A stretch of 64,000 bases of DNA, taken from contig JABLXB010000005.1 in the NCBI GenBank assembly GCA_013178305.1, positions 1-64,000 of the forward strand. Direction: 5' to 3'. The first letter of the stretch is position 1. Each line of letters opens with the position of its first letter. The notes beneath the pieces were generated by a model, which saw nothing but the letters and a program-made list of their open reading frames with translations, searched no databases and was not told the origin of the DNA. Below, piece by piece: positions 18,324 through 25,874 of the stretch. Source of the stretch: Bacillota bacterium (GTDB lineage Bacteria; Bacillota; Sulfobacillia; JABLXB01). The translations under genes and the position numbers were made by a program.

Positions 18324-18352
18324 CCCATTTACGTCCCATTTCCACCCCATAT
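18324..18352. promoter_or_regulatory. three helically phased CCCATWT repeats (candidate activator sites)
   Basis: CCCATTT at 18324-18330, CCCATTT at 18335-18341 and CCCATAT at 18346-18352 recur exactly every 11 bp, about one DNA turn, 70-95 bp upstream of the -24 element at 18421. This is where a sigma-54 enhancer-binding protein would sit. No other feature explains them. Binding by the adjacent activator is inference. Confidence 0.5.
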
Positions 18353-18418
18353 GCCCCGCCGCCTGACTACGGCTGTGTGAAACCCCTGCTCTTGTCAGTT
18401 GTCCGCGGCTTTCTGTCA

Positions 18419-18435
18419 TTGGCACGATTCCTGCT
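18419..18435 (+). promoter_or_regulatory. sigma-54 (-24/-12) promoter
   Basis: TTGGCACGATTCCTGCT: the invariant GG (18421-18422) and GC (18433-18434) are exactly 10 nt apart, and the -24 part TTGGCACG is a full consensus match. It lies 160 bp before nhaC and 175 bp after the activator gene. Expected product: one transcript through nhaC, iadA and the aminotransferase. Confidence 0.8.
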
Positions 18436-18595
18436 ATGACAGATGGTGTATCCGGTGGGCGGCGAGTTACCGGGGGGACCGGTCGATACTCCTCTCGGAT
18501 TGAAAGGGGGGTGTAAATAGGCTGTTTTGCGCGTTACGTCGAGAAGGCCATCCTGCCGTCACCGGCCAGTATCGGAGGAAAAGGAGGGCGTACGA

Positions 18596-19987
18596 ATGAA
18601 CGGCGGCGAAAAACCCGCGGAACCGAGTCTTAAGTTGTCTCTGACCGCTTTGTTGATCGCGATTTCGTTCTTGGTATACGGCGTCGGTTTCCTGAAGCTC
18701 AATGCGGCTGTTATCCTGCTTCTCATATCGATGGTGGTCACCGTAATCGCGGTATTCTGCCTGAGACATTCCTGGGACGAGTTACTTGAAAAGGGGATAA
18801 GGCCCACCATTGACAGGGCGATGGGCGCGATACTCATCCTCATAATAGTCGGTCCCCTCGTCGGCGCGTGGATGGTTTCGGGCACGATCCCGTATTTCAT
18901 CTACGTCGGGCTACAGATCCTCACGCCCAGGACTTTTCTCGTCTCGGCGGCGATCCTGTGTGCCATCTGCTCCACCATGACCGGCACCTCGTGGGGCACG
19001 GCGGCTACGCTGGGAGTTGCCCTGATGGGGGTCGCTTATGGCCTGGGCGTGCCGCTGCCGGCGGCGGCCGGCGCGGTCGTGGCGGGCTCGTACTTCGGGG
19101 ACAAGATCAGCCCGATATCGGACACGACGATTCTGGCCGCCGCGAGCGCGGAGACCGACCTGTTCGACCACATTAAGTCGATGCTCTGGACGACGCTTCC
19201 GGCGTTCGTGGTGGGGCTGGTCGTGTACACCGTTGCCGGGCTGGGGGCGTCGGGCGAAATCGACTACACTAAAGTGGAAGGCATCCTCAAGGGCCTGCGA
19301 CAGGTGTTCGTGCTTAACCCCATCTTACTACTTCCACCGCTGGTAGTGGTCTATCTGTCGTACCGCAAGGTCCCCACCATACCCACGCTGTGGGTGGGGA
19401 CAGTCGCGGCGATGCTCCTGGCCGTCACCGTGCAAGGGACCACGTTCAAGGCTGTCGCACAGGCGATGTACTCGGGAGGTTCCTTCAAGACGGATATTCC
19501 GGCCCTCAACAACCTGCTCAACCGCGGCGGTATGACCAGTATGATATCGTCGCTGGCTATCGTGTTCATGGCCTACGTCTTCGCCGGCGAGATGGAGTAT
19601 ACAGGAATGCTTAGAAAGGTCCTGGACCACATCAAGGCGTCGTTCATCAAGGGCAAGACCGGCAATCTGATTTTCTCAACGTCTCTCACGGGGATCCTCA
19701 CGGGGATGGTCACGGGGAACTCGTATCTGAGCATAATCGTCCCGGGACGCCTTTACATATCGCTGTTCAAGGAATTCGGGATCAAACGGTCCGTGCTGTC
19801 CAGGACGCTGGAGGACTCGGGTACTGTCCTGGTGCCCCTTATCCCCTGGTCGGCGGCGGGGGTCTACATGACCTCCACGCTTGGTGTCTCCACGCTGCAG
19901 TACCTGCCGTGGGCCGTGATGTGCTATCTTGGATTTGTCGTGGCGTGGGTTTATGGCTTCACGGGGCGGGCCATCTGGAGGGAATAG
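18596..19987 (+). CDS. NhaC-family Na+/H+ antiporter-like transporter
   Basis: 463 residues, 11-12 membrane helices. NhaC-type marks: CSTMTGTSWGTAATLGVALMG, AGAVVAGSYFGDKISPISDTTILAAA, and a C-terminal GNSYLSIIVPGRLY and SAAGVYMTSTLGV. Members include true Na+/H+ antiporters and the malate/lactate antiporter MleN. Here it shares an operon with an isoaspartyl peptidase and an aminotransferase, so exchange of an aspartate-like metabolite is as likely as pH control. ATG 18596 follows AAAAGGAGGGCG. Confidence 0.85.
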   Translation: MNGGEKPAEPSLKLSLTALLIAISFLVYGVGFLKLNAAVILLLISMVVTVIAVFCLRHSWDELLEKGIRPTIDRAMGAILILIIVGPLVGAWMVSGTIPYFIYVGLQILTPRTFLVSAAILCAICSTMTGTSWGTAATLGVALMGVAYGLGVPLPAAAGAVVAGSYFGDKISPISDTTILAAASAETDLFDHIKSMLWTTLPAFVVGLVVYTVAGLGASGEIDYTKVEGILKGLRQVFVLNPILLLPPLVVVYLSYRKVPTIPTLWVGTVAAMLLAVTVQGTTFKAVAQAMYSGGSFKTDIPALNNLLNRGGMTSMISSLAIVFMAYVFAGEMEYTGMLRKVLDHIKASFIKGKTGNLIFSTSLTGILTGMVTGNSYLSIIVPGRLYISLFKEFGIKRSVLSRTLEDSGTVLVPLIPWSAAGVYMTSTLGVSTLQYLPWAVMCYLGFVVAWVYGFTGRAIWRE

Positions 19988-20048
19988 TGGAGGAAGCTGG
20001 TCCGGGCTCCGGAAGAGCCCGGACCAGGATATGGCGGGAGGGGTCTCG

Positions 20049-21224
20049 ATGGGCTTGTTCAAGCTGCTGAAAGGCGGCAGGGTGTTCAGTCCCGACGAGC
20101 AGGGGAGGCATGACATACTGCTGTGTGGGGAGATCATCGCCGCGATGAACCCGTCTATCGAAGCGCCTCGTGGCATTCAGGCGGACGTGTACGACCTGGA
20201 CGGTGCCTGCATACTACCGGGGTTCATCGACCAGCACGTCCACCTTATCGGGGGAGGAGGCGAGGCGGGGTTCGCAACTCGCACGCCCGAGGTAACCCTC
20301 AGCGGCGTCACCCGGTGGGGGATCACGACCGTAGTCGGCTGCCTCGGCACTGACGGGGTGACAAGGCACCTGGCAGGGCTGCTTGCCAAGGCAAGAGGGC
20401 TGGAGTGCGAGGGGATCAGCGCGTACATGTATTCAGGGTCGTACCAGGTGCCCCCGGTAACCCTTACCGGCAGCATCCGGTCCGACATCGTGCTTATCGA
20501 TAAAGTGATAGGCGCAGGCGAAATCGCGATCTCGGATCATCGCTCCTCACAGCCCTCCGTACAGCAGCTGAAGGCCCTGGCCGCCGAGAGCCGGACCGGC
20601 GGGATGCTCTCCGGCAAGGCGGGAATCGTCAATGTCCACGTCGGCAGCGGCCGTCGAACCCTCGAACCGCTAATCGAGATAGTCGAGACCAGTGAGATCC
20701 CCATCTCCCAGTTCATGCCCACCCACGTGAACAGGTGCGCTCCCCTGCTCGACAGCGCCATAGGATGGGGAAGGCGCGGCGGGTACCTCGACGTGACGAC
20801 GGGCGTCAGCCCCGATGAAGGTTTCGGCGAGGCGATCAAGCCCAGCACCGCGCTCAGGGACATCTTCGAGGCGGGGGTCGCACCGGAGCTCGTTACGATG
20901 AGCTCGGACGGCAATGGTAGCATGCCGGTTTTCGACGAGCGAGGCAATCTCCAGCGCCTGCTTGTTGCCCCCCTCAAATCGCTGTATCTTGAGTTCGTCG
21001 ATTCCGTCACCAGAGAGGGCATCCCCCTCGGCCTTGCCGCTTCGGTCATCACCAGTAACGTGGCGAAGGCGCTCAGGTTGTACCCCCGCAAGGGTTGCGT
21101 CGCGCCCGGAAGCGACGCCGATCTGGTGGTGCTCGACAGCGGACTGCGGATCGCGCAGGTGTGGGCGAGAGGGAGGCTCATGGTGATGGACGGAGAATGC
21201 GTGGTGAAGGGGACTTTCGAATAA
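20049..21224 (+). CDS. iadA: isoaspartyl (beta-aspartyl) dipeptidase
   Basis: A zinc amidohydrolase that cleaves beta-aspartyl dipeptides from damaged proteins. GFIDQHVHLIGGGGEAGFATRTPE carries the HxH metal ligands; GVTRWGITTVVGCLGTDGVTRH, YSGSYQVPPVTLTGSIRSDI, GEIAISDHRSSQPS and SGKAGIVNVHVGSG are all characteristic of IadA. The VTMSSDGNGSMPVFD segment supplies the catalytic Asp. 391 residues, a normal length. GGGAGGGG precedes ATG 20049. It lies 61 bp after nhaC in the sigma-54 operon. Confidence 0.93.
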   Translation: MGLFKLLKGGRVFSPDEQGRHDILLCGEIIAAMNPSIEAPRGIQADVYDLDGACILPGFIDQHVHLIGGGGEAGFATRTPEVTLSGVTRWGITTVVGCLGTDGVTRHLAGLLAKARGLECEGISAYMYSGSYQVPPVTLTGSIRSDIVLIDKVIGAGEIAISDHRSSQPSVQQLKALAAESRTGGMLSGKAGIVNVHVGSGRRTLEPLIEIVETSEIPISQFMPTHVNRCAPLLDSAIGWGRRGGYLDVTTGVSPDEGFGEAIKPSTALRDIFEAGVAPELVTMSSDGNGSMPVFDERGNLQRLLVAPLKSLYLEFVDSVTREGIPLGLAASVITSNVAKALRLYPRKGCVAPGSDADLVVLDSGLRIAQVWARGRLMVMDGECVVKGTFE

Positions 21225-21272
21225 GTCCCGCCAGACAGACGGGGGGAAAATCTAAGATCAGGCCGGGGGTGG

Positions 21273-22145
21273 TTGGCGTTGGCGGGGCCGGAGCCGATCG
21301 TCTATGTGAACGGAAGGTTCGTGAGATACTGTGAAGCCACCGTAAGCATCGAGGACAGGGGATACCAGTTCGCCGACGGGATTTACGAGGTCATCCGCGT
21401 ATACGGCGGTAAGGTGTTCATGCTGGACGAACACCTGCAGCGTTTAGCCCGCAGCGCGGCAGCGATAGACCTGCCTCTGCCGGACCTTACAGCGCTCAGG
21501 CGGGATGCGCTCGAGCTGCTGACGAGGAACGGGTTTCCCGACTCCATTATATACATCCAGGTCACACGGGGAGCCTGCCCGAGGAGGCACCAGTACCCCG
21601 ACGGCCTGGCGCCTACCGTGGTCATGACCGCCAGGAAGATGGATATGCACCCCGCCCGGTTCAGGCAGGAAGGGGTCAGCGTCATATCGGTCGCGGATGA
21701 CAGGTGGGCACGGTGCCATATTAAGTCAATCTCGCTGCTCTCGAACATCCTGGCCAAACAGAAGGCCCACAAACAAGGCGCTTTCGAGGCCATCTATGTA
21801 AGGGACGGATTCGTAACTGAGGGGACGAACACCAATGTGTTCGTAGTCGAGGACGGCGCCATCGTCACTCCGCCGCTGACCAACTACATCCTGCCCGGTG
21901 TAACGCGGAGAGCGGTACTCAACCTGGCCGCACGGCTGGCGATTCCACGACGGGAGGAGCCGGTCTCGGTGGACCGGCTTTTCGCGGCGACAGCGGTATT
22001 CCTCACGGGCACCACGACCGAGGTCATGCCGGTGGTATCCATCGACGGCCGCCCGGTGGGCGACGGCCGCCCCGGCCCGGTGGCGTCGTGCCTGTTTGAA
22101 GGATACATGGACCTGGCATACCGTGAAGGTGAGCCGGTGCTGTAG
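21273..22145 (+). CDS. class IV PLP aminotransferase, D-amino-acid transaminase-like
   Basis: 290 residues. YVNGRFVRYCEATVSIEDRGYQFADGIYEVIRVY and a VTRGACPRRHQYP motif are strongly D-alanine transaminase-like; the PLP lysine is in RCHIKSISLLSNILAKQ, followed by TEGTNTNVFVV and LPGVTRRAVL. It would transfer the amino group between D-amino acids such as D-aspartate, D-glutamate or D-alanine and a keto acid. A branched-chain or 4-amino-4-deoxychorismate relative cannot be excluded. TTG 21273 is the best start, after GGCCGGGGGTGG. Last gene of the sigma-54 operon, ended by a hairpin at 22199. Confidence 0.85.
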   Translation: MALAGPEPIVYVNGRFVRYCEATVSIEDRGYQFADGIYEVIRVYGGKVFMLDEHLQRLARSAAAIDLPLPDLTALRRDALELLTRNGFPDSIIYIQVTRGACPRRHQYPDGLAPTVVMTARKMDMHPARFRQEGVSVISVADDRWARCHIKSISLLSNILAKQKAHKQGAFEAIYVRDGFVTEGTNTNVFVVEDGAIVTPPLTNYILPGVTRRAVLNLAARLAIPRREEPVSVDRLFAATAVFLTGTTTEVMPVVSIDGRPVGDGRPGPVASCLFEGYMDLAYREGEPVL

Positions 22146-22198
22146 GGCCGAAGACCTGTCTCAGGGCGGACGAAATCACCACCAATCAGAGCAGTGTG

Positions 22199-22224
22199 GA
22201 GGAGGCGGGTTTCCCCGCCTCCTC
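22199..22224 (+). terminator. hairpin after the aminotransferase gene
   Basis: GAGGAGGCGGG (22199-22209) pairs perfectly with CCCGCCTCCTC (22214-22224) around a TTTC loop. No T-run follows, so it may act with Rho or only protect the 3' end. The rest of 22146-22381 holds no gene. Confidence 0.6.
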
Positions 22225-22381
22225 ATGTGACGTTAAGACGCGGTCGCGTTGTGTAAGGCCAAGGGCCAAGTCGAACGGAGTCCGTCAGGTTGGAAGAGGG
22301 TTCAGGGAAGGGAAAGAGGCGGTGGTGCTGGAGTTCGTAGCTTACCTGGGATCACCTCAATCAACCCCGTCTAATACTCGT

Positions 22382-22445
22382 TGGTGTCGGGAGCGGGACT
22401 TGAACCCGCACGGTGTTCACCATATGCCCCTCAAACGTACGCGTC
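22382..22445 (-). repeat. partial tRNA-Leu copy: candidate distal attachment site
   Basis: These 64 bp match 31393-31456 of the intact tRNA-Leu(GAG) at 63 positions with no gap; the single difference is T at 22425 against C at 31436. The copy covers the anticodon loop, variable arm, T arm, acceptor 3' strand and CCA, but lacks the D arm and 5' strand, so it is not a tRNA gene. It is the expected duplicate of a tRNA 3' end left by a tyrosine-recombinase element, and marks the left limit of the 9-kb segment ending at 31393. Confidence 0.85.
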
Positions 22446-23222
22446 GGTCGACTCCCCAATATTTGAGGGATGAGGCACCCCCATTTCCTCCTGGATTAGG
22501 GCCACCACTTGCTTCAGCCTGTCTGCAATTTGTACAACTCGTTCGTGCGGATACCTCCAGTCAGGGCCCGCTGCACTCAATGAAGCCAGGGGCCTGCCCC
22601 AGTAACCCCTAATGGGAACGGCGACACCGGCCGTGCCTTTGGTAACCTCGCCCACAGTTAAAGCGAACCCTGTCTTCCTCACTTGTTCCAGGACAGTCTG
22701 GATTGTCTCCAGAGAGACGTTGTCGCGGTTCGCCACCCCTCTGGAGACGACGTCAATCACGAGCTGGGGTTCGTGAAACGCCAGCATCGCTAACCTGGAC
22801 GCTCCCCGGTACAGGGGCAGCCTCATACCGATGGGTTCTGTAATACGCAAGTTCAGGGGGCTTTCAACCTTTTCTACGTGAACGCCGTCCAAACCGTCGA
22901 GAAGGGTAAGATAAATGCTCTCTTCAAGCTCTTTTGCCAGGGACTCCATGTAGGGCCGGGCGATTGCTCTCACATCTAACGCCCGCCAGACCATCATCCC
23001 CAGCTCCAGAACTCTCAGGCCTATTCTGTAGCGCTTGTCGGCCGTTTGGGAAACGAATCCGTGATTCTTCAGCACCTGCAGCAACCTGTGAGTCGTGGCC
23101 ACCGGCATCCCTGTCTTGCCAGCCAGCTCAACGACTCCGTGAGCCCGCATCCCTTCCACCGGAGCCAGTTCAGTTAAGAGTCGTAACGCCTTGTCCAGGA
23201 CCAGAATCCCGCCTTGCGCCAT
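22431..23222 (-). CDS. IclR-family transcriptional regulator
   Basis: 263 residues. N-terminal winged helix (VLDKALRLLTELA, MPVATTHRLLQVLKNHGFVSQ) followed by the IclR effector domain (YRIGLRVLELGMMVWRALDV; VPIRGYWGRPLASLSAAGP). GGTGGAGAAGGG precedes ATG 23222. It is divergent from the MttB-type gene, and an IclR-style palindrome sits in the gap, so it probably controls that module. Oddity: its last codons and stop lie inside the partial tRNA-Leu copy; the TGA is the anticodon-loop TTGAG. The natural C-terminus was probably replaced by integration. Confidence 0.88.
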   Translation of the reverse strand: MAQGGILVLDKALRLLTELAPVEGMRAHGVVELAGKTGMPVATTHRLLQVLKNHGFVSQTADKRYRIGLRVLELGMMVWRALDVRAIARPYMESLAKELEESIYLTLLDGLDGVHVEKVESPLNLRITEPIGMRLPLYRGASRLAMLAFHEPQLVIDVVSRGVANRDNVSLETIQTVLEQVRKTGFALTVGEVTKGTAGVAVPIRGYWGRPLASLSAAGPDWRYPHERVVQIADRLKQVVALIQEEMGVPHPSNIGESTDAYV

Positions 23223-23379
23223 ACACCCTTCTCCACCTTTGAGCCGTCATTCCCCGTGCTCACAAGATACCTTTATGACTGCCTGTACAGATAATACCGT
23301 ATCGGCTCATGCTTGGCGAGTCGGCGCGCAAGTCGATTTGGGCTATACATTATGGCATCCCGCCCCGCTCTTGCAGGAT

Positions 23380-23424
23380 TATTCCACAGAACCGAGAATA
23401 TCACATTATGGAATAAGTATTCCA
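23380..23424. promoter_or_regulatory. IclR-type palindromic operator upstream of the MttB-type gene
   Basis: TGGAATAAGTATTCCA at 23409-23424 is a perfect palindrome of 7-bp arms around AG, close to the TGGAAATNATTTCCA pattern known for IclR. A second half-site TATTCCA lies at 23380-23386, 29 bp earlier. The palindrome ends 26 bp before the ATG, so binding would repress the rightward operon. Assignment to the divergent IclR protein is inferred from position. Confidence 0.55.
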
Positions 23425-23450
23425 CGATGTGGCAAATGGGAGGGTGGGTA

Positions 23451-24899
23451 ATGGCACTGGCTGGTTACGGGGGACAGTATAAACCTCTGACGCCGACTGC
23501 GTTGGAGAGCATCTACGACGGTGGCCTGCGGTTGTTGGAGGAAGTCGGAATTCAAGTCAACAACCAGCGGGCCATCGCGATTTTTTCGGAGGCCGGGGCT
23601 AATGTCGACTGGCAAGGGCGCGTTGTGCGGATCCCCAGAAGACTCGTTGAAGGGGCTATTAACTCCGCTCCCTCTTCCGTGACTCTATGTGGGAGGCAAG
23701 CCGGTCACGACCTTACCCTGGAGAAGAACAGGGTTCATCTAGGAACTGGAGGCACTGCGGTCAACGTACTGGACCTCGAAGGGAAACGTCGGCCGTCCAG
23801 CCTTGATGATGTAAGGCGGCTGGGCAGGCTGGTGGACGCCATGGAGAACGTTCACTTCTACATGCTGCCGGTTTATCCCCACGACCTTGCCGCGGAGGAC
23901 GTGGACGTTAACAGGTTCTACGCAGGGCTGTCAAGCACCACTAAGCACATCACGGGCGGAGTGTACTCGGTAAAGGGGGTACGCGAGACAATTCGCGCCG
24001 CTGAGATACTGTCCGGCGGGGCGGAGACCCTTCGAAAGAAGCCCATCATCTCCTTCGTGGTTCTCGCTATCACTCCGTTGAAGATAGACGACCTGTACGG
24101 CGAGATGCTGCTGGAGATCGCCTCAAACAGGATTCCCGTCATAGTACCCACAGAACCGCAGTGTGGCTCGACTGCGCCCATGACACTCGCAGGCAATCTC
24201 GTACTGTACTGTGCGGAAACACTTGCGCAGGTCACGCTTGTCCAGCTCTGCAGTCCCGGGAGCCCGGTCATATGTGGGTACGTGGGGACAGTGACTGACC
24301 CGCGGACAATGGGGTATCTGGCGGGTGCGGCCGAAATGGGTCTCTTAAATGCGGCTGCCGCTCAACTTGCGCAATTCTGGGGTCTGCCTTTCTACGGCAC
24401 CGCCGGGATGAGCGACGCCAAAATCCCGGATGCTCAGTGTGGTTACGAGTCGGCCCTGACGACCCTCCTTGTTGCTATGGCGGGCGCCAATTACCTACAC
24501 GATTCGGCAGGGCTGTTAGACTTCGCGCTTACGATGAGCTACGAGAAGGTAGTCATCGACAACGAGGTCAACGGGATGGTAACCAGGGTTCTGAGCGGCA
24601 TCAACGCGGATGCAGAGCACCTCGCCCTGGACGTGATCCGGGAGGTCGGTCCGGGAGGTAACTTCCTCGCTCAGGTCCACACCGTAAAGCACTTGCGGAA
24701 GGAGTTGTACATGCCGCGGCTGAGCGACCGCCGGTCTTACGAGGAATGGATTGAATCGGGTAGCAAAGACACCCGGACCAGGGCAAACGAAAAGGCCAGG
24801 GCTATCCTGGGCGAACCGGCCAAACGGGTCGTGCCTGAGAACATTGAGGAAGAGCTCGCTAGGGCCCTGCCCAATCTGCGGCTGCCCCGACACGAATGA
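23451..24899 (+). CDS. MttB-family methyltransferase (non-pyrrolysine)
   Basis: 482 residues of the trimethylamine:corrinoid methyltransferase superfamily. The family pattern runs throughout: LEEVGIQVNNQRAIAIFSEAGANVD, VRIPRRLVEGAINSAPSSV, LGTGGTAVNVLDLEGKRRPS, TTKHITGGVYSVKG, and a C-terminal GPGGNFLAQVHTVKHLRKELYMPRLSDR. It reads through without an in-frame amber codon, so it is of the MtgB/MtpB-like non-Pyl type that demethylates quaternary amines such as betaines onto a corrinoid protein. GGGAGGGTGGG precedes ATG 23451. The corrinoid partner is next. The exact substrate is unknown. Confidence 0.88.
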   Translation: MALAGYGGQYKPLTPTALESIYDGGLRLLEEVGIQVNNQRAIAIFSEAGANVDWQGRVVRIPRRLVEGAINSAPSSVTLCGRQAGHDLTLEKNRVHLGTGGTAVNVLDLEGKRRPSSLDDVRRLGRLVDAMENVHFYMLPVYPHDLAAEDVDVNRFYAGLSSTTKHITGGVYSVKGVRETIRAAEILSGGAETLRKKPIISFVVLAITPLKIDDLYGEMLLEIASNRIPVIVPTEPQCGSTAPMTLAGNLVLYCAETLAQVTLVQLCSPGSPVICGYVGTVTDPRTMGYLAGAAEMGLLNAAAAQLAQFWGLPFYGTAGMSDAKIPDAQCGYESALTTLLVAMAGANYLHDSAGLLDFALTMSYEKVVIDNEVNGMVTRVLSGINADAEHLALDVIREVGPGGNFLAQVHTVKHLRKELYMPRLSDRRSYEEWIESGSKDTRTRANEKARAILGEPAKRVVPENIEEELARALPNLRLPRHE

Positions 24900-24951
24900 G
24901 ATGGGTCAACGAGACAGGTCAACCCAGTACAGAAGTGGAGGCGAACAGGTC

Positions 24952-25590
24952 GTGTTGAAGGTCATGCAAGCCCTTTCAGAGGCGGTCGTATCAGGAGACA
25001 TCGATAACATCATGCGGCTGACCGAAGAAGCATTGCGTTGTAGCGCATCGCCCAAAGAGACTATAGATGTCGGTCTTATGCCCGGCATGGACAGGGTTGG
25101 CTCCCTGTTCAGGACTGGAGAGATGTTCATTCCCGAGGTTCTCCTTTCAGCACGCACCATGCAGATGGCGATGAACGTATTGCGCCCGCACCTGATGGGC
25201 GGCGACGTACGGAATCAAGGGTCGGTCGTTATCGGCACTGTCCAGGGTGATCTGCACGACATCGGCAAGAACCTTGTACGGATGATGCTTGAAGCTGCGG
25301 GATTCAACGTGATCGACCTGGGGACGGACGTGCCGCCGGAGAAATTCATCGAGGCGATAAAGGCCCATCATCCTCAGATTCTTGGTTTGTCTGCACTGCT
25401 CACTACTACGATGCGGAACATGGCCGTCGTGATCGATACCTTGAGGGAGTCAGGCATTCGTCACCTCATCAAGGTAATGGTGGGAGGCGCCCCTGTCACC
25501 GGTGACTTCGCAAAGTCGATAGGCGCCGATGGATACGCTCCCAATGCCGTCGTGGCGGTTGATATGGCTAAGATACTGGTCAGGGGCTAG
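24952..25590 (+). CDS. corrinoid (B12-binding) methyl-carrier protein
   Basis: About 212 residues: an N-terminal helical cap (SEAVVSGDIDNIMRLTEEAL ... GEMFIPEVLLSARTM) and a Rossmann-like B12 domain with GTVQGDLHDIGKNLV, whose DxHxxG histidine is the lower cobalt ligand, plus GLSALLTTTMRNM and VMVGGAPVT. It shuttles the methyl group from the MttB-type enzyme. GTG 24952 follows GTGGAGGCG and matches the usual N-terminus; ATG 24901, just after the upstream stop, is a possible alternative. Confidence 0.9.
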   Translation: MLKVMQALSEAVVSGDIDNIMRLTEEALRCSASPKETIDVGLMPGMDRVGSLFRTGEMFIPEVLLSARTMQMAMNVLRPHLMGGDVRNQGSVVIGTVQGDLHDIGKNLVRMMLEAAGFNVIDLGTDVPPEKFIEAIKAHHPQILGLSALLTTTMRNMAVVIDTLRESGIRHLIKVMVGGAPVTGDFAKSIGADGYAPNAVVAVDMAKILVRG

Positions 25591-25839
25591 GTGTGGTGGA
25601 GCCACGGAAACCGGTTCTTGGGATTGACCTGGGAGGAACGTGGCGGGCTGCCCTGCAGACACCTGCTCAACCAGGCTTTCCTGGTTTCGTGCATGGCGGC
25701 GGGGCTGGATGCTGCCATCCTTGACCCCCTTGATGGTCGACTGATGGTTCTCCTGAGGGCCGCCGACGCCCTCCTCGGCAGGGACCACTACTGCACCGAC
25801 TACCTGTGGGCTTATCGGGATGGTAAACTGGACATTTGA
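25591..25839 (+). pseudogene. MtgA-like methyltransferase reduced to its C-terminus
   Basis: The 82-residue reading GLPCRHLLNQAFLVSCMAAGLDAAILDPLDGRLMVLLRAADALLGR and DHYCTDYLWAYRDGKL matches the extreme C-terminus of methyltetrahydrofolate:corrinoid methyltransferases (MtgA/MtrH type, about 270-300 residues). The first 200 or so residues, which hold the pterin-binding TIM barrel, are missing; the frame starts directly at the corrinoid gene's stop codon. Deletion of the methyl-acceptor transferase from an otherwise intact module is notable. Catalysis by this stump is not credible. Confidence 0.65.
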
Positions 25840-25874
25840 AGCCGTTTTCTCGCGCAAAGGGGGTGAACGCTGCA

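Noticed and set aside
22382-22464. a second tRNA-Leu gene
   Set aside because: The match to the intact tRNA stops after the anticodon arm; the D arm and 5' acceptor strand are absent, so it cannot fold as a tRNA.
23451-24899. pyrrolysine-containing trimethylamine methyltransferase
   Set aside because: The frame is open without an internal TAG, so the protein belongs to the non-Pyl branch of the family.
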